Assembly (NCBI GenBank): GCA_009379845.1 | Contig: WHSZ01000032.1 | Span: forward strand, 1-62,723 | Origin: Pseudonocardiaceae bacterium | GTDB taxonomy: Bacteria; Actinomycetota; Actinomycetes; Mycobacteriales; Pseudonocardiaceae | DNA length: 62,723 bases | Reading direction: 5' to 3' | In this document: positions 51,870-59,420 of the stretch, piece after piece | Layout of the letters: each line of letters starts with the position of its first letter | How positions within the stretch are numbered: the first letter of the stretch is position 1 | Position numbers and translations under genes: made by a program | Notes under the pieces: generated by a model | The model's input: only the letters and a program-made list of their open reading frames with translations | What the model was told of the DNA's origin: nothing | The model's database searches: none

Positions 51870-52463
51870 TTATCGGCCGTCATCTCCCGTCTGCTCGTCC
51901 CGCTCGGCGGGTTCGTAGCGGAGCAGCACGGATTTCCCGTCGAACGTCCGCGACTCGGTGAGCCGCAGGTTGAGGCAATCCGCCGGAGCCGGGAACAGCG
52001 GCTTGCCGCCGCCGAGTACGACCGGGTGGATGGTTATGTGGTACTCGTCGATCAAGCCGAGGTCGGTGAGCGTGGCCGCGAGACCGGAACCTCCGGTGAG
52101 GAGCAGGTCCTTGCCCGGCTGCTGCTTCAACGCGGTGACCTCGTCGGCGACGTTCCCGTTGATCACGCGAGCGCCCCAGCCGGCCTCCCCCAGAGTCCTG
52201 GAAAACACGATCTTCGGGGTCGCCCGCCAGACAGGGGCGAATTTCAGGTCGTGCTCGTCGTCCGACATCGATTCCGCGTGCGGCCAGTACCCGGACATCA
52301 GGTCCCACACCACACGCCCGTACAGAAAGGTGTCGACCCGATCGTTCAGGCCGTAGGAGTACTCGAACAGCTCCGGTCCCACGGCCGGCCAGTCGAACTC
52401 GCCATTCGGCCCGTTGATGTAGCCGTCGAGCGAGCTGTGAACCCAGTAGAGAATCTTCCGCAT
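51870..52463 (-). CDS. Dihydrofolate reductase family (RibD_C) protein
   Basis: 197-residue NADPH-dependent reductase-like protein: RKILYWVHSSLDGYINGPNGEFDW at the start, LYGRVVWDLMSGYWP, KIVFSRTL, LLLTGGSGLAATLTDLGLIDEYHITIHPVVLGGGKPLF. The family is broad and not equal to folate DHFR. ATG 52463 is preceded by GGAGAG. A truncated paralogue lies at 36613-37086. Confidence 0.9.
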   Translation of the reverse strand: MRKILYWVHSSLDGYINGPNGEFDWPAVGPELFEYSYGLNDRVDTFLYGRVVWDLMSGYWPHAESMSDDEHDLKFAPVWRATPKIVFSRTLGEAGWGARVINGNVADEVTALKQQPGKDLLLTGGSGLAATLTDLGLIDEYHITIHPVVLGGGKPLFPAPADCLNLRLTESRTFDGKSVLLRYEPAERDEQTGDDGR

Positions 52464-52560
52464 GACGCTCTCCTTCGGGAGGTGATCGGTGCTTTCCTGG
52501 GTAAGTCGTCGCCGCCCAGACGTTTCGACATCTGGCGGAAGATCCCGCCGGCACGGCCGG

Positions 52561-52734
52561 TCAGGACGCCGCGATGATCTCGTCGTTGACGACGATGATC
52601 CGTGCACCGCACACGCAGGTCTGATACCGGACCGTGCCGAGTGACGAGGGGTGCCGGGAATCAACCCGCTGCTCGGCGATCGGCCATCCGCAGTGCGGGC
52701 AGTCTGGTGGCGCGGGTTCGTCGCTGGTATGCAC
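52561..52734 (-). CDS. Small zinc-ribbon protein
   Basis: 57 residues from GTG 52734, preceded by GGTGGGGG. Cys pairs CPHC and CVC (DCPHCGWPIAEQ..., YQTCVCGARIIV) form a likely zinc ribbon. A longer TTG-initiated reading to 52770 is possible. Function unknown. Divergent from the CGNR gene. Confidence 0.6.
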   Translation of the reverse strand: MHTSDEPAPPDCPHCGWPIAEQRVDSRHPSSLGTVRYQTCVCGARIIVVNDEIIAAS

Positions 52735-52759
52735 GCCCCCACCATGATGTAATGTTTTT

Positions 52760-53269
52760 GTGCATTTCAACCATTACGGCGGCACGGGCGCGGAGCTGGC
52801 GGTGCGCATGGTCAACGCGCCGGTGGTCTCCGATGATCTGCTGCGGGCCCACGAACTCCGGGTGGGCGGGCTGAGCCAGGCGCAGTGCCGCACGCTCACC
52901 GAGTGGGCGGGCAGGCTGCGACCGGTGTTCACCGAACCGGAGCTCGACACGGTGGTGAAGCTGGTGAACGAGCTGCTGGCGGATTCCGCCAGCAAGCCGT
53001 ACATCTCGCAGCACGACGGGCGTCCGCCGCACCTGCACTACGCGAGTGAGCACGACGATGCCGTGGCGCGGGTTCTGGCCTTCACCGCCGCGGGCCTCGC
53101 GAACCTGGTTTGCGAGGCCCCGCAGCGGTTGGGCCACTGTGGACGGTCCGGCTGCGACGTGGTGTACGTAGGCACCTCACGCAACGGCCGGCGCCGGTTC
53201 TGCTCGACCCGGTGCGCCAACCGCACCAGGGTGTCGGAACACCGCGGCCGGCGACGAGCCGAGGGGTGA
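52760..53269 (+). CDS. CGNR-type zinc-finger protein (putative regulator)
   Basis: 169 residues starting at GTG. An N-terminal ABATE-like helical stress-sensing domain is followed by the zinc finger CGRSGCDVVYVGTSRNGRRRFCSTRCANR, the CGNR family motif with CANR in place of CGNR. These proteins are thought to be stress-related DNA-binding regulators. TAATGT just before the start is a likely -10, so the leader is very short. Confidence 0.88.
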   Translation: MHFNHYGGTGAELAVRMVNAPVVSDDLLRAHELRVGGLSQAQCRTLTEWAGRLRPVFTEPELDTVVKLVNELLADSASKPYISQHDGRPPHLHYASEHDDAVARVLAFTAAGLANLVCEAPQRLGHCGRSGCDVVYVGTSRNGRRRFCSTRCANRTRVSEHRGRRRAEG

Positions 53270-53270
53270 G

Positions 53271-54509
53271 CTACTTCTCCGTACCGCCGGATTCTTCGGT
53301 GGACGGTGCGGCAGGGCCACCGATCGGTGGGATCGGCGGCGTGCCCTCCCCCGCGGTCAGCGCCGCCGCGCTACCGCCGCGCGGCGTGTTGAGCGGACCG
53401 GGAACTTCCTGGCGCGCCACGGCTTCCGCGGCCCGCACGGCTTCGGCCACCTTGGGGTCGGTGGTCATGTCGAACCAGTCATCGATCCCCTCGTCCTGAT
53501 CCTGCGGACGCTCGAGTTCTTCCTCCGGCTCCGGCGGCTCGTAGCGGAACACGCCGTCCTCGCCGGGCGCGCCCAGCATCTTGGCGAAGCCTTCGAGGGC
53601 CTTGCCATAGTCGGTCGGCACCATCCAGACCTTGTTGGCATCGCCCTGCGCCATCTGCGGAAGCGTCTGCAGGTACTGGTACGCGAGGACTTCCGGGGTC
53701 GGGCGGCCCTGCTTGATCGCGGCGAACACCTTCTGGATGGCCTTCGCCTGACCCTGTGCCTGCAAGTAACGCGCGGCCCGCTCACCTTGTGCGGTGAGGA
53801 TCCGGGACTGCCGCTCGGCTTCCGCGTTGAGGATCGCGGCCTGCTTGGAACCTTCCGCGGAGAGGATCTGGCTCTGCTTCTGCCCTTCCGCCGTCTTGAT
53901 CGCGGACTCCCGCTGACCTTCCGCGGTGAGGATCATGGCGCGCTTCTCCCGGTCCGCGCGCATCTGCTTCTCCATCGAATCCTGAATGGACGGTGGAGGA
54001 TCGATCGCCTTCAGCTCGACGCGCGCGACGCGGATACCCCAGCGCCCGGTCTCCTCGTCCAGCGTGCCGCGCAGCTGGCTGTTGATCGAGTCGCGGGACG
54101 TGAGTGTCTCTTCCAGACTCATCCCACCGACCACATTTCGCAGCGTGGTGGTGGTGAGTTGCTCGACGGCCGCGATGTAGTTGGAGATCTCGTAGACCGC
54201 CGAACGGGAATCGGTGACCTGGAAGTACACCACCGTGTCGATGGACACCGTCAGGTTGTCCTGGGTAATCACCGGTTGCGGTGGGAAGGACACAACCTGC
54301 TCGCGCAAGTCGATCCTGGCGCGCACCCGGTCAAAGAAGGGCACCAGGAAATTCAAGCCCGGTTGGCCGACCTTGCGAAACCGGCCGAGCCGTTCGATCA
54401 CGGCTGATTGCGCTTGTGGGACCACCAAGACCGATTTGACGACGATGGTGATGACCAGAAGCGCGACGACGACAACAACGATAATCGTGGTGGTCAACGA
54501 AGCCTCCAC
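53271..54509 (-). CDS. SPFH/Band 7 (stomatin/QmcA-like) membrane protein
   Basis: 412 residues: one N-terminal TM helix (about 7-28), the SPFH domain (SAVIERLGRFRKVGQPGLNFLVPFFDRV... to about 200), then a run of AEGQ/AEGSK-type repeats forming a coiled coil (about 195-260) and a Pro/Glu-rich tail. Such proteins form oligomeric rings and organise membrane microdomains or protease access. GTG start immediately follows the stop of the short SPFH gene (TGA-GTG). Confidence 0.92.
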   Translation of the reverse strand: MEASLTTTIIVVVVVALLVITIVVKSVLVVPQAQSAVIERLGRFRKVGQPGLNFLVPFFDRVRARIDLREQVVSFPPQPVITQDNLTVSIDTVVYFQVTDSRSAVYEISNYIAAVEQLTTTTLRNVVGGMSLEETLTSRDSINSQLRGTLDEETGRWGIRVARVELKAIDPPPSIQDSMEKQMRADREKRAMILTAEGQRESAIKTAEGQKQSQILSAEGSKQAAILNAEAERQSRILTAQGERAARYLQAQGQAKAIQKVFAAIKQGRPTPEVLAYQYLQTLPQMAQGDANKVWMVPTDYGKALEGFAKMLGAPGEDGVFRYEPPEPEEELERPQDQDEGIDDWFDMTTDPKVAEAVRAAEAVARQEVPGPLNTPRGGSAAALTAGEGTPPIPPIGGPAAPSTEESGGTEK

Positions 54510-55034
54510 TCATGCATTGGATACCGCTTGGTCAATGGATGTGAGCTCGACGCGGCTGACCCTAATCCCCCAGCTGTCCACGGTCTCGCGCAGGAACGTG
54601 TCGAGCTCATGCCGAATCAGGTGATATGAGCTGCGCGCTTGCTCGAATGTCTTCCCGCCTACCAGATTTCTTACCCCCGTTTTCGTCAATTCCGCGACCG
54701 CCTGCGGGTAGCCCGCCACCTCGTACGTGGCGGCACGGGGATCGCTGACCTCGTAGCGGATGGTCAGCCGCACGGACGCTACCCGCTTGTCCGCAGTGGT
54801 GATGGCCAGGTCGGTGAATTCCAGTACCTGTTCCCGGCGATCGATGCGGGCGCGGATCCGATCAACGAACGGCACCAGCAGGTGCAGACCTGGCTCGAGC
54901 ACCGCACGGAACCGGCCGAGCCGTTCGATCACCGCGCTGGTATCGGGCCGCACTACCAGCACCGAGCGCCAGGCCACGGCGGCGAGCACGATAACCGGTG
55001 CGATCAACAGCACCACCAGCTGCACGGATTCCAC
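54510..55034 (-). CDS. Short SPFH/slipin protein
   Basis: 174 residues: TM helix (about 5-25) and an SPFH domain very similar to the downstream paralogue (SAVIERLGRFRAVLEPGLHLLVPFVDRIRARIDRREQVLEF) but ending at about the end of that domain, without coiled coil. Probably a paralogous duplicate that may co-oligomerise with the long form. Junctions to both neighbours are TGA directly followed by GTG. Confidence 0.88.
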   Translation of the reverse strand: MESVQLVVLLIAPVIVLAAVAWRSVLVVRPDTSAVIERLGRFRAVLEPGLHLLVPFVDRIRARIDRREQVLEFTDLAITTADKRVASVRLTIRYEVSDPRAATYEVAGYPQAVAELTKTGVRNLVGGKTFEQARSSYHLIRHELDTFLRETVDSWGIRVSRVELTSIDQAVSNA

Positions 55035-55463
55035 TCAGGACTCCGACCACACGACCGCGGTCGCTCCGGAAATGTCCATCACGGTGACCGACTGGCCAGG
55101 CTCGATCACCTGGGTGTCGTCGTAAGACCGCGCCGACCACGTGTCGCCGCCGATCTTCACCTGCCCGCGGTGCGCGTCCACCCTGGCCACCACGGTCGCC
55201 TTGCTCCCGACCAGCGCCTGCACGTTGGTTTTCACCTCGTCGCCGGCGTGCATTCGGCGCTTGAGCGCCGGCCGGGCGATGGTGATCAGGCCGATGGAAA
55301 CGGCGGCGAACACGACGAGGGTGACCAGCAGGTGGGCGTCCAGCACCGCCGCACCCGCCGCACCCAACGCGCCGATTCCCAGCATCAACAGCACGAAGTC
55401 ACCCGAAAGGACTTCGGCACCGATGAGAACGACACCCGCGAGCAGCCAGATCAAGGCGACCAT
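55035..55463 (-). CDS. NfeD family membrane protein
   Basis: 142 residues with three to four TM helices (IWLLAGVVLIGAEVLSGDFVLLMLGIGALGAAGA...) and a C-terminal soluble OB-fold domain (VGSKATVVARVDAHRGQVKIGGDTWSARS). NfeD partners of SPFH proteins are encoded beside them in most bacteria; here it is the first gene of the nfeD-SPFH-SPFH operon. Confidence 0.92.
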   Translation of the reverse strand: MVALIWLLAGVVLIGAEVLSGDFVLLMLGIGALGAAGAAVLDAHLLVTLVVFAAVSIGLITIARPALKRRMHAGDEVKTNVQALVGSKATVVARVDAHRGQVKIGGDTWSARSYDDTQVIEPGQSVTVMDISGATAVVWSES

Positions 55464-55547
55464 GACGCCATGGTGTCAGATAGCCACCGGATACGCGGAA
55501 CGAGTGAGTGGACGTGATCCATGCGTGATCTCGTCGACCCCGATGAT

Positions 55548-56051
55548 CTAGCTGTCGGACAGCAGGCGTGCCGGCTCGGCGGTGTAGCGCGCGTACCGGA
55601 GCAATGACTGTCCCGGCCGCCAGGTGGACAGCAGCATGTGATCGCCCTCCGGCGCCAACCCGGTGAGCACCACCTCCTCAAGGTCCAATCGGAAAAGATG
55701 GAACGGTTCCGGAGGCTCGGCTTCGTCGGCGTAGGCCCGCAGCTCGTCCGGGTCGGTCACCTCGATGGCCCGCCCGGATACCTTGACGTCTCCCCCGGTC
55801 ATCGACCCCTCTCCCGGGTTGGCGTGCAGCGCGAAACGTGGGTCTCGCCGCAGGTCGCGCGCTTTGACGGCGTTCCACATCGATCCGATGATCAGATCGG
55901 GCCCGTGGAAGTCCACCTCGGTGCCGCTGACCCTCGGCGAGCCGTCCTTTCGGATGGTGGCCAGCACGTGGTGCTTCATCGCGGTGAACCGCTCAACGGC
56001 CGCCGACGCCAGTTCGGGAGCTTCCGCGGTGAACTGTTCCCAAGTCGTCAT
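55548..56051 (-). CDS. PPOX-class F420-dependent enzyme (TIGR03618-like)
   Basis: 167 residues: AAVERFTAMKHHVLATIRKDGSPRVSGTEVDF, MWNAVKARDLRRDPRFALHANP, and FRLDLEEVVLTGL mark a split-barrel flavin/F420 protein. ATG 56051 fits family starts, but the frame runs open upstream to ATG 56276 with no stop, so an N-terminal fusion is possible. Substrate unknown. Confidence 0.82.
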   Translation of the reverse strand: MTTWEQFTAEAPELASAAVERFTAMKHHVLATIRKDGSPRVSGTEVDFHGPDLIIGSMWNAVKARDLRRDPRFALHANPGEGSMTGGDVKVSGRAIEVTDPDELRAYADEAEPPEPFHLFRLDLEEVVLTGLAPEGDHMLLSTWRPGQSLLRYARYTAEPARLLSDS

Positions 56052-56276
56052 GACCGCATTATCGGTCCGGGGTCCGACAGTTCTCGGGGAACAGTCGGTA
56101 CGCAGCGTCTCCGGTGCCTTGGCGAGAAACGCTGCCAGCACGTCATCGTCGAGCCCGCCGACGACCCGGCGGCCGCGCAGGATGTCGAAGTAGCCATCTA
56201 CGTTGCGTTGCACCGCCACCGGTTCGTCCCGGAGTAGGTGCGCTAGTGCGAGTACGACGGGTAGATCATCGGCCAT
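56052..56276 (-). other. In-frame upstream segment, possible fused or decayed small gene
   Basis: From ATG 56276 the frame encodes MADDLPVVLALAHLLRDEPV... and a helical segment (DDDVLAAFLAKAPETLRTD), then reads without a stop into the PPOX gene. It overlaps the end of the zinc-motif ORF by 11 bp, as a following operon gene would. Either a 242-residue fusion is made, or this is a separate small gene that lost its stop. Confidence 0.4.
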
Positions 56277-56433
56277 GCGCGTCTTCCTTGTCGGGCCAGG
56301 TGGGATAACAAATCGGGCAGTACGTTCGGTCGGCTGGTGATGTGTGGATGGGTGGTAGACAGACGGCGCCACAGTCGGCGAGACCGAAAGCTCGCCCTCG
56401 GTGCCGTATCCGACGCTGGTTGACGGCTGGCAC
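56266..56433 (-). CDS. Small zinc-motif protein (hypothetical)
   Basis: From GTG 56433, 55 residues ending in LADCGAVCLPP...RTYCPICYPTWPDKED. The CG...C and CPIC pairs suggest a zinc ribbon. Start uncertain; an ATG at 56541 is also in frame. Part of a chain of small overlapping minus-strand genes next to an XRE-DUF5753 regulator. Confidence 0.45.
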   Translation of the reverse strand: MPAVNQRRIRHRGRAFGLADCGAVCLPPIHTSPADRTYCPICYPTWPDKEDAHGR

Positions 56434-56488
56434 ACGGTGCAGCAAGTGACGGCTGAACAGCCCTGGCCAGTCGCCGGCACCGTCGCGT

Positions 56489-56848
56489 TCACCGCCTCGC
56501 ACCGTGCGGCAACCACAGATCGCTCGGCGGGCGCAGCTCACGGGTCGGCGCTCCCGGCGCGCCCGGAGGTGGAAGCGCGAGCAGATCGGCGATCACCTCG
56601 GCGACCGTGCCGCGTCGCTTCCACACCGGCCCTCCGTCGGTGCGTCCGTGGTTGTCCAGCCGGAACCGCATGGCAAGGGCCTCGTGGATGTCGGTGATCA
56701 TGCACATATCGATCGCGCCACCAACCCGGGGACGCTCGCCGCACAGCGCGGTGATCCCGTAGTCGTCCGAGAGGCAGGTGAACCGAAACCCGAGTCGCCT
56801 GGCCTGTTCCAGCGCGGCGGTCGCCTCTGGGCAGTTGTCCGTAGTCAT
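56489..56848 (-). CDS. Hypothetical protein in XRE-linked small-gene operon
   Basis: 119 residues from ATG 56848. Contains LEQARRLGFRFTCLSDDYGITALCGERPRVGGAIDMCMI and DGGPVWKRRGTVAEVIADLLALPPPG; no recognised domain. Its ATG overlaps the stop of the 46-codon gene upstream (ATGA), a sign that both are translated. Confidence 0.6.
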   Translation of the reverse strand: MTTDNCPEATAALEQARRLGFRFTCLSDDYGITALCGERPRVGGAIDMCMITDIHEALAMRFRLDNHGRTDGGPVWKRRGTVAEVIADLLALPPPGAPGAPTRELRPPSDLWLPHGARR

Positions 56849-56985
56849 CGGGGTTGGCGCCTCCGGACGAGATGCAGCACGGTGACCGGTGGCCACCCGT
56901 TCGCCTCGTTCATCACCACGGTGATCCGCTTAGGCACCGCGTGCCGGCCGTTTCGGCCGCGAAACAGCCCGTGCAACGTCCTCAT
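56845..56985 (-). CDS. 46-residue small protein, coupled to the next gene
   Basis: Starts ATG 56985 after GGAAGG (seven-base spacing) and ends in TGA overlapping the next ATG at 56848. The product is basic (MRTLHGLFRGRNGRH..., ITVVMNEANGWPPVTVLHLV). No homology recognised; the ribosome site and ATGA overlap support a real gene. First gene of the small operon, divergent from the XRE regulator. Confidence 0.55.
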   Translation of the reverse strand: MRTLHGLFRGRNGRHAVPKRITVVMNEANGWPPVTVLHLVRRRQPR

Positions 56986-57244
56986 CGCTCGCCTTCCAGC
57001 CTGATGCGCTCGCTAGTTACCTGGCGAAGGCTGGCTTTGTTCGACGGCGGCTTCGTGAATTGGGCATCGTGAATGAATGGAAGCTGTCACGAGTTGAATT
57101 CAATGTGTGACGTGCTCTGCACGCAAGGTGATGCAGCGATGTTCTGATGTCGCATCGGTAGCGCCAGCGCGCATCATGTGGCCGCGACACGTCAGCCGGA
57201 TAATCTCCGCTATATTCGCATTCGAACTGGGTAGCGTGTGACTC

Positions 57245-58114
57245 ATGCCAGGCATCAACCCGAAGCCGCCGAAGGCCCGTGCACTCGGTGCCGTTTTGCG
57301 GGAAGTACGGGAGACTGCCGGTCTGAGTCAGCGAAGGTTGGCTACCAAGATCAGCCGGGACCAGGGAGTCGTATCGCGCTGGGAAACGGGCGACCGCATC
57401 CCGGATGTTGCTGATGTGGCGCAGTATCTCACTGCGCTAGGTATAGCCGGTGCGCGTTACGACGAGGTTGTCGGCATGGCCGGCAACCTCGACACTCCCC
57501 GCTGGGTGGCGATCACCCTGCCGGAACAACGCGCACAGCTTGCCGGCTTGCTGGACCTGGAGAGCACGGCGTCGGCTATCACGGACATCTCGCCACTGCT
57601 GATTCCCGGGCTATTGCAAACTCGCGACTACACCAAAGAGATCATGGCCGCAGCCGCACTGCCGGCGGAGGAACTGTCCACCCGGGTGGCCATCCGTGCC
57701 GGCCGACGTGACGTGATCACCCGGCCCGATCCCGCGTCCCTGCTCGCGCTGATTGGCGAGGCGGCGCTTCGCCAAATGATCGTTCCTCCCGAACTGATGG
57801 CGCGGCAACTGCGATACGTGCTTGAAATGGCTGAGCGGCCGAACGTAGACGTCCGGGTCCTTCCATTCCGTGCCGGTTGGCATCCGGGCGTGGAAGGCCC
57901 GTTCACGCTCATCGAGCCACGCGGGGAGAGTCCCGTTGTCCATCTGGAAAAGCGCGAATCAGGCCTGTTCCTGCACGAGGAAAAAGATGTCGCTGTCTAC
58001 CGACAAGCCGTCGATTGGGTGCTGAAAGCAGGGATGAGCGCCGAGGACTCCGCGCAGCTCGTTGACGAGGTCATCAAAGAAATGGAGCAGATGGCAGGAA
58101 ATCAAGTTTCGTAA
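57245..58114 (+). CDS. XRE-family regulator with DUF5753 domain
   Basis: 289 residues: helix-turn-helix at about 14-70 (LGAVLREVRETAGLSQRRLATKISRDQGVVSRWETGDRIPD), then DUF5753 (from ITDISPLLIPGLLQTRDYTKEIM to the end). This class is abundant in Streptomyces and Pseudonocardiaceae and is usually followed by a DUF397 gene; no intact DUF397 gene follows. TAGCGT eight bases before the ATG suggests a near-leaderless transcript. Confidence 0.92.
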   Translation: MPGINPKPPKARALGAVLREVRETAGLSQRRLATKISRDQGVVSRWETGDRIPDVADVAQYLTALGIAGARYDEVVGMAGNLDTPRWVAITLPEQRAQLAGLLDLESTASAITDISPLLIPGLLQTRDYTKEIMAAAALPAEELSTRVAIRAGRRDVITRPDPASLLALIGEAALRQMIVPPELMARQLRYVLEMAERPNVDVRVLPFRAGWHPGVEGPFTLIEPRGESPVVHLEKRESGLFLHEEKDVAVYRQAVDWVLKAGMSAEDSAQLVDEVIKEMEQMAGNQVS

Positions 58115-58499
58115 GAAGGTCGAGCTGCCAATGCGGCCGACGCCGTTGGCTGACAGTTCACATTGCCCTGACGTGTCCGTGGCGTTAGAGTCGATGCCGT
58201 GACTGCCGGGTCGGCCATGGGCCACGCACGAGTGAGGTTCCCGGCCACGGCGTGAGCGCCGGGCGGGCGAGAGGCCCGCCTTTCTGAGCTTCCCACCTTC
58301 GCGCGACAGCGCCGCGCGCTGTCGCCAATCTCCCCGGCGGTTTCGATCGCCGCCGGCTTCGCGGGCCAATTCACAAACCGATTCGGTCGGCTATTTGGCG
58401 CGCCTTTCCCATTTTTTCCTACACCACGGTCGCCCCGCGGTGATTTTGTCCTGCCCGCGAACGGTTCGCGGGACCACTAACCTTGGAGAAAAACACCGA
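58115..58499. other. Gap after the XRE gene with a possible DUF397 remnant
   Basis: 385 bp without an intact gene. In shifting frames fragments such as GRKSSFVRRSSC and SSHCPDVSVALESMP recall the WRKSS...CVEVA pattern of DUF397, interrupted by frameshifts and stops. A terminator-like hairpin lies at 58262-58285. Confidence 0.3.
58262..58285 (+). terminator. Rho-independent-type terminator
   Basis: GGCGGGC (58262-58268) pairs with GCCCGCC (58274-58280) around GAGAG, followed by TTTCT: one of the few hairpins here with a T-tract. Confidence 0.7.
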
Positions 58500-59339
58500 A
58501 TGCCAAACGATTTCAATCAACAGATCATCGACGAGTTCCGCGCCAACCAAGGGCAAGTCGGCGGCCCTTTCGAAGGAGCACGGCTACTCCTACTGACCAC
58601 TACCGGAGCGCGGTCCGGCGGCACACACACGACCCCGGTCGGTTACCTTCCGGACGGCGTCGAACGAATGCTGATCATCGCGTCGGCCGGCGGCGCGCCG
58701 CACCATCCGGACTGGTTCCACAACCTGGTGGCCAATCCCCGCGTCACGGTGGAAAACGGTGTCTTCACCTACGACGCGCACGCGGTTGTGCTGGACGGCG
58801 CCGAACGCGACCGGATCTTCGCCCGCGCGGCCGAGGCAGACCCGGGATGGGCCGATTATCAGGCCAACACAACCCGCGTCATCCCGGTCGTGGCGCTCGA
58901 GGAGATCCCCGGGCCGCCGAATTTCAACGCCGCATCACCCGGCTCGGCTCTCAAGCTGATCCACGACGCGTTCCGGCGGGAGCTCGCCCTGGTCCGCAAG
59001 GAGGTCGCCGAATCGGGTCCCGGACTGGGCGCGCAGCTCCGGATCAACTGCCTGACCCTCTGCGACGGGCTGCGGCACCACCACACCGGCGAGGACACCG
59101 GAATGTTCCCGTTTCTCGCCGAGCAGCGTCCCGACCTCGCCCCGACCGTGGACCGGCTGCACACCGAGCACCAGAAGATCGCGGCACTGCTCGACGACCT
59201 GCGGAAGGTCATCGCGGGCGACGGCGCCGATCCGCTGCTGGTGCTCCCCGAAGTCGAGCGGCTCACCGACGAACTGGAAAGCCACCTGACCTACGAGGAG
59301 GAGCAGCTGATCCCGATTCTCGACGCGTCGAGCCGCTGA
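58500..59339 (+). CDS. F420-dependent nitroreductase domain fused to hemerythrin domain
   Basis: 279 residues. Residues about 1-135 are a deazaflavin-dependent nitroreductase (Ddn type, TIGR00026): LLLTTTGARSGGTHTTPVGYLPDG, HPDWFHNLVANPRVTVE, VIPVVALEEIPG. Residues about 150-279 are a hemerythrin-like HHE four-helix bundle with HHHTGEDTGMFPFL, HTEHQKI and HLTYEEEQLIP as di-iron ligands. ATG 58500. Its last 45 bp are part of the 103-bp direct repeat. Confidence 0.88.
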   Translation: MPNDFNQQIIDEFRANQGQVGGPFEGARLLLLTTTGARSGGTHTTPVGYLPDGVERMLIIASAGGAPHHPDWFHNLVANPRVTVENGVFTYDAHAVVLDGAERDRIFARAAEADPGWADYQANTTRVIPVVALEEIPGPPNFNAASPGSALKLIHDAFRRELALVRKEVAESGPGLGAQLRINCLTLCDGLRHHHTGEDTGMFPFLAEQRPDLAPTVDRLHTEHQKIAALLDDLRKVIAGDGADPLLVLPEVERLTDELESHLTYEEEQLIPILDASSR

Positions 59340-59397
59340 GCGCCAGTCGCGAGAATTCAAGGAACGGCTGTGTGCCCGGACTAGTGAGAAGTGGCGT
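59295..59397. repeat. 103-bp direct repeat, left copy
   Basis: Identical to 61936-62038. It contains the 3' end of the hemerythrin-fusion gene (from codon region YEEEQ to the stop) plus 58 bp beyond, including a perfect 14-bp palindrome CTCGACGCGTCGAG at 59319-59332. The RiPP cluster lies between the copies. Confidence 0.97.
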
Positions 59398-59420
59398 TGA
59401 AAACCGCCATGGTCGGCGGC

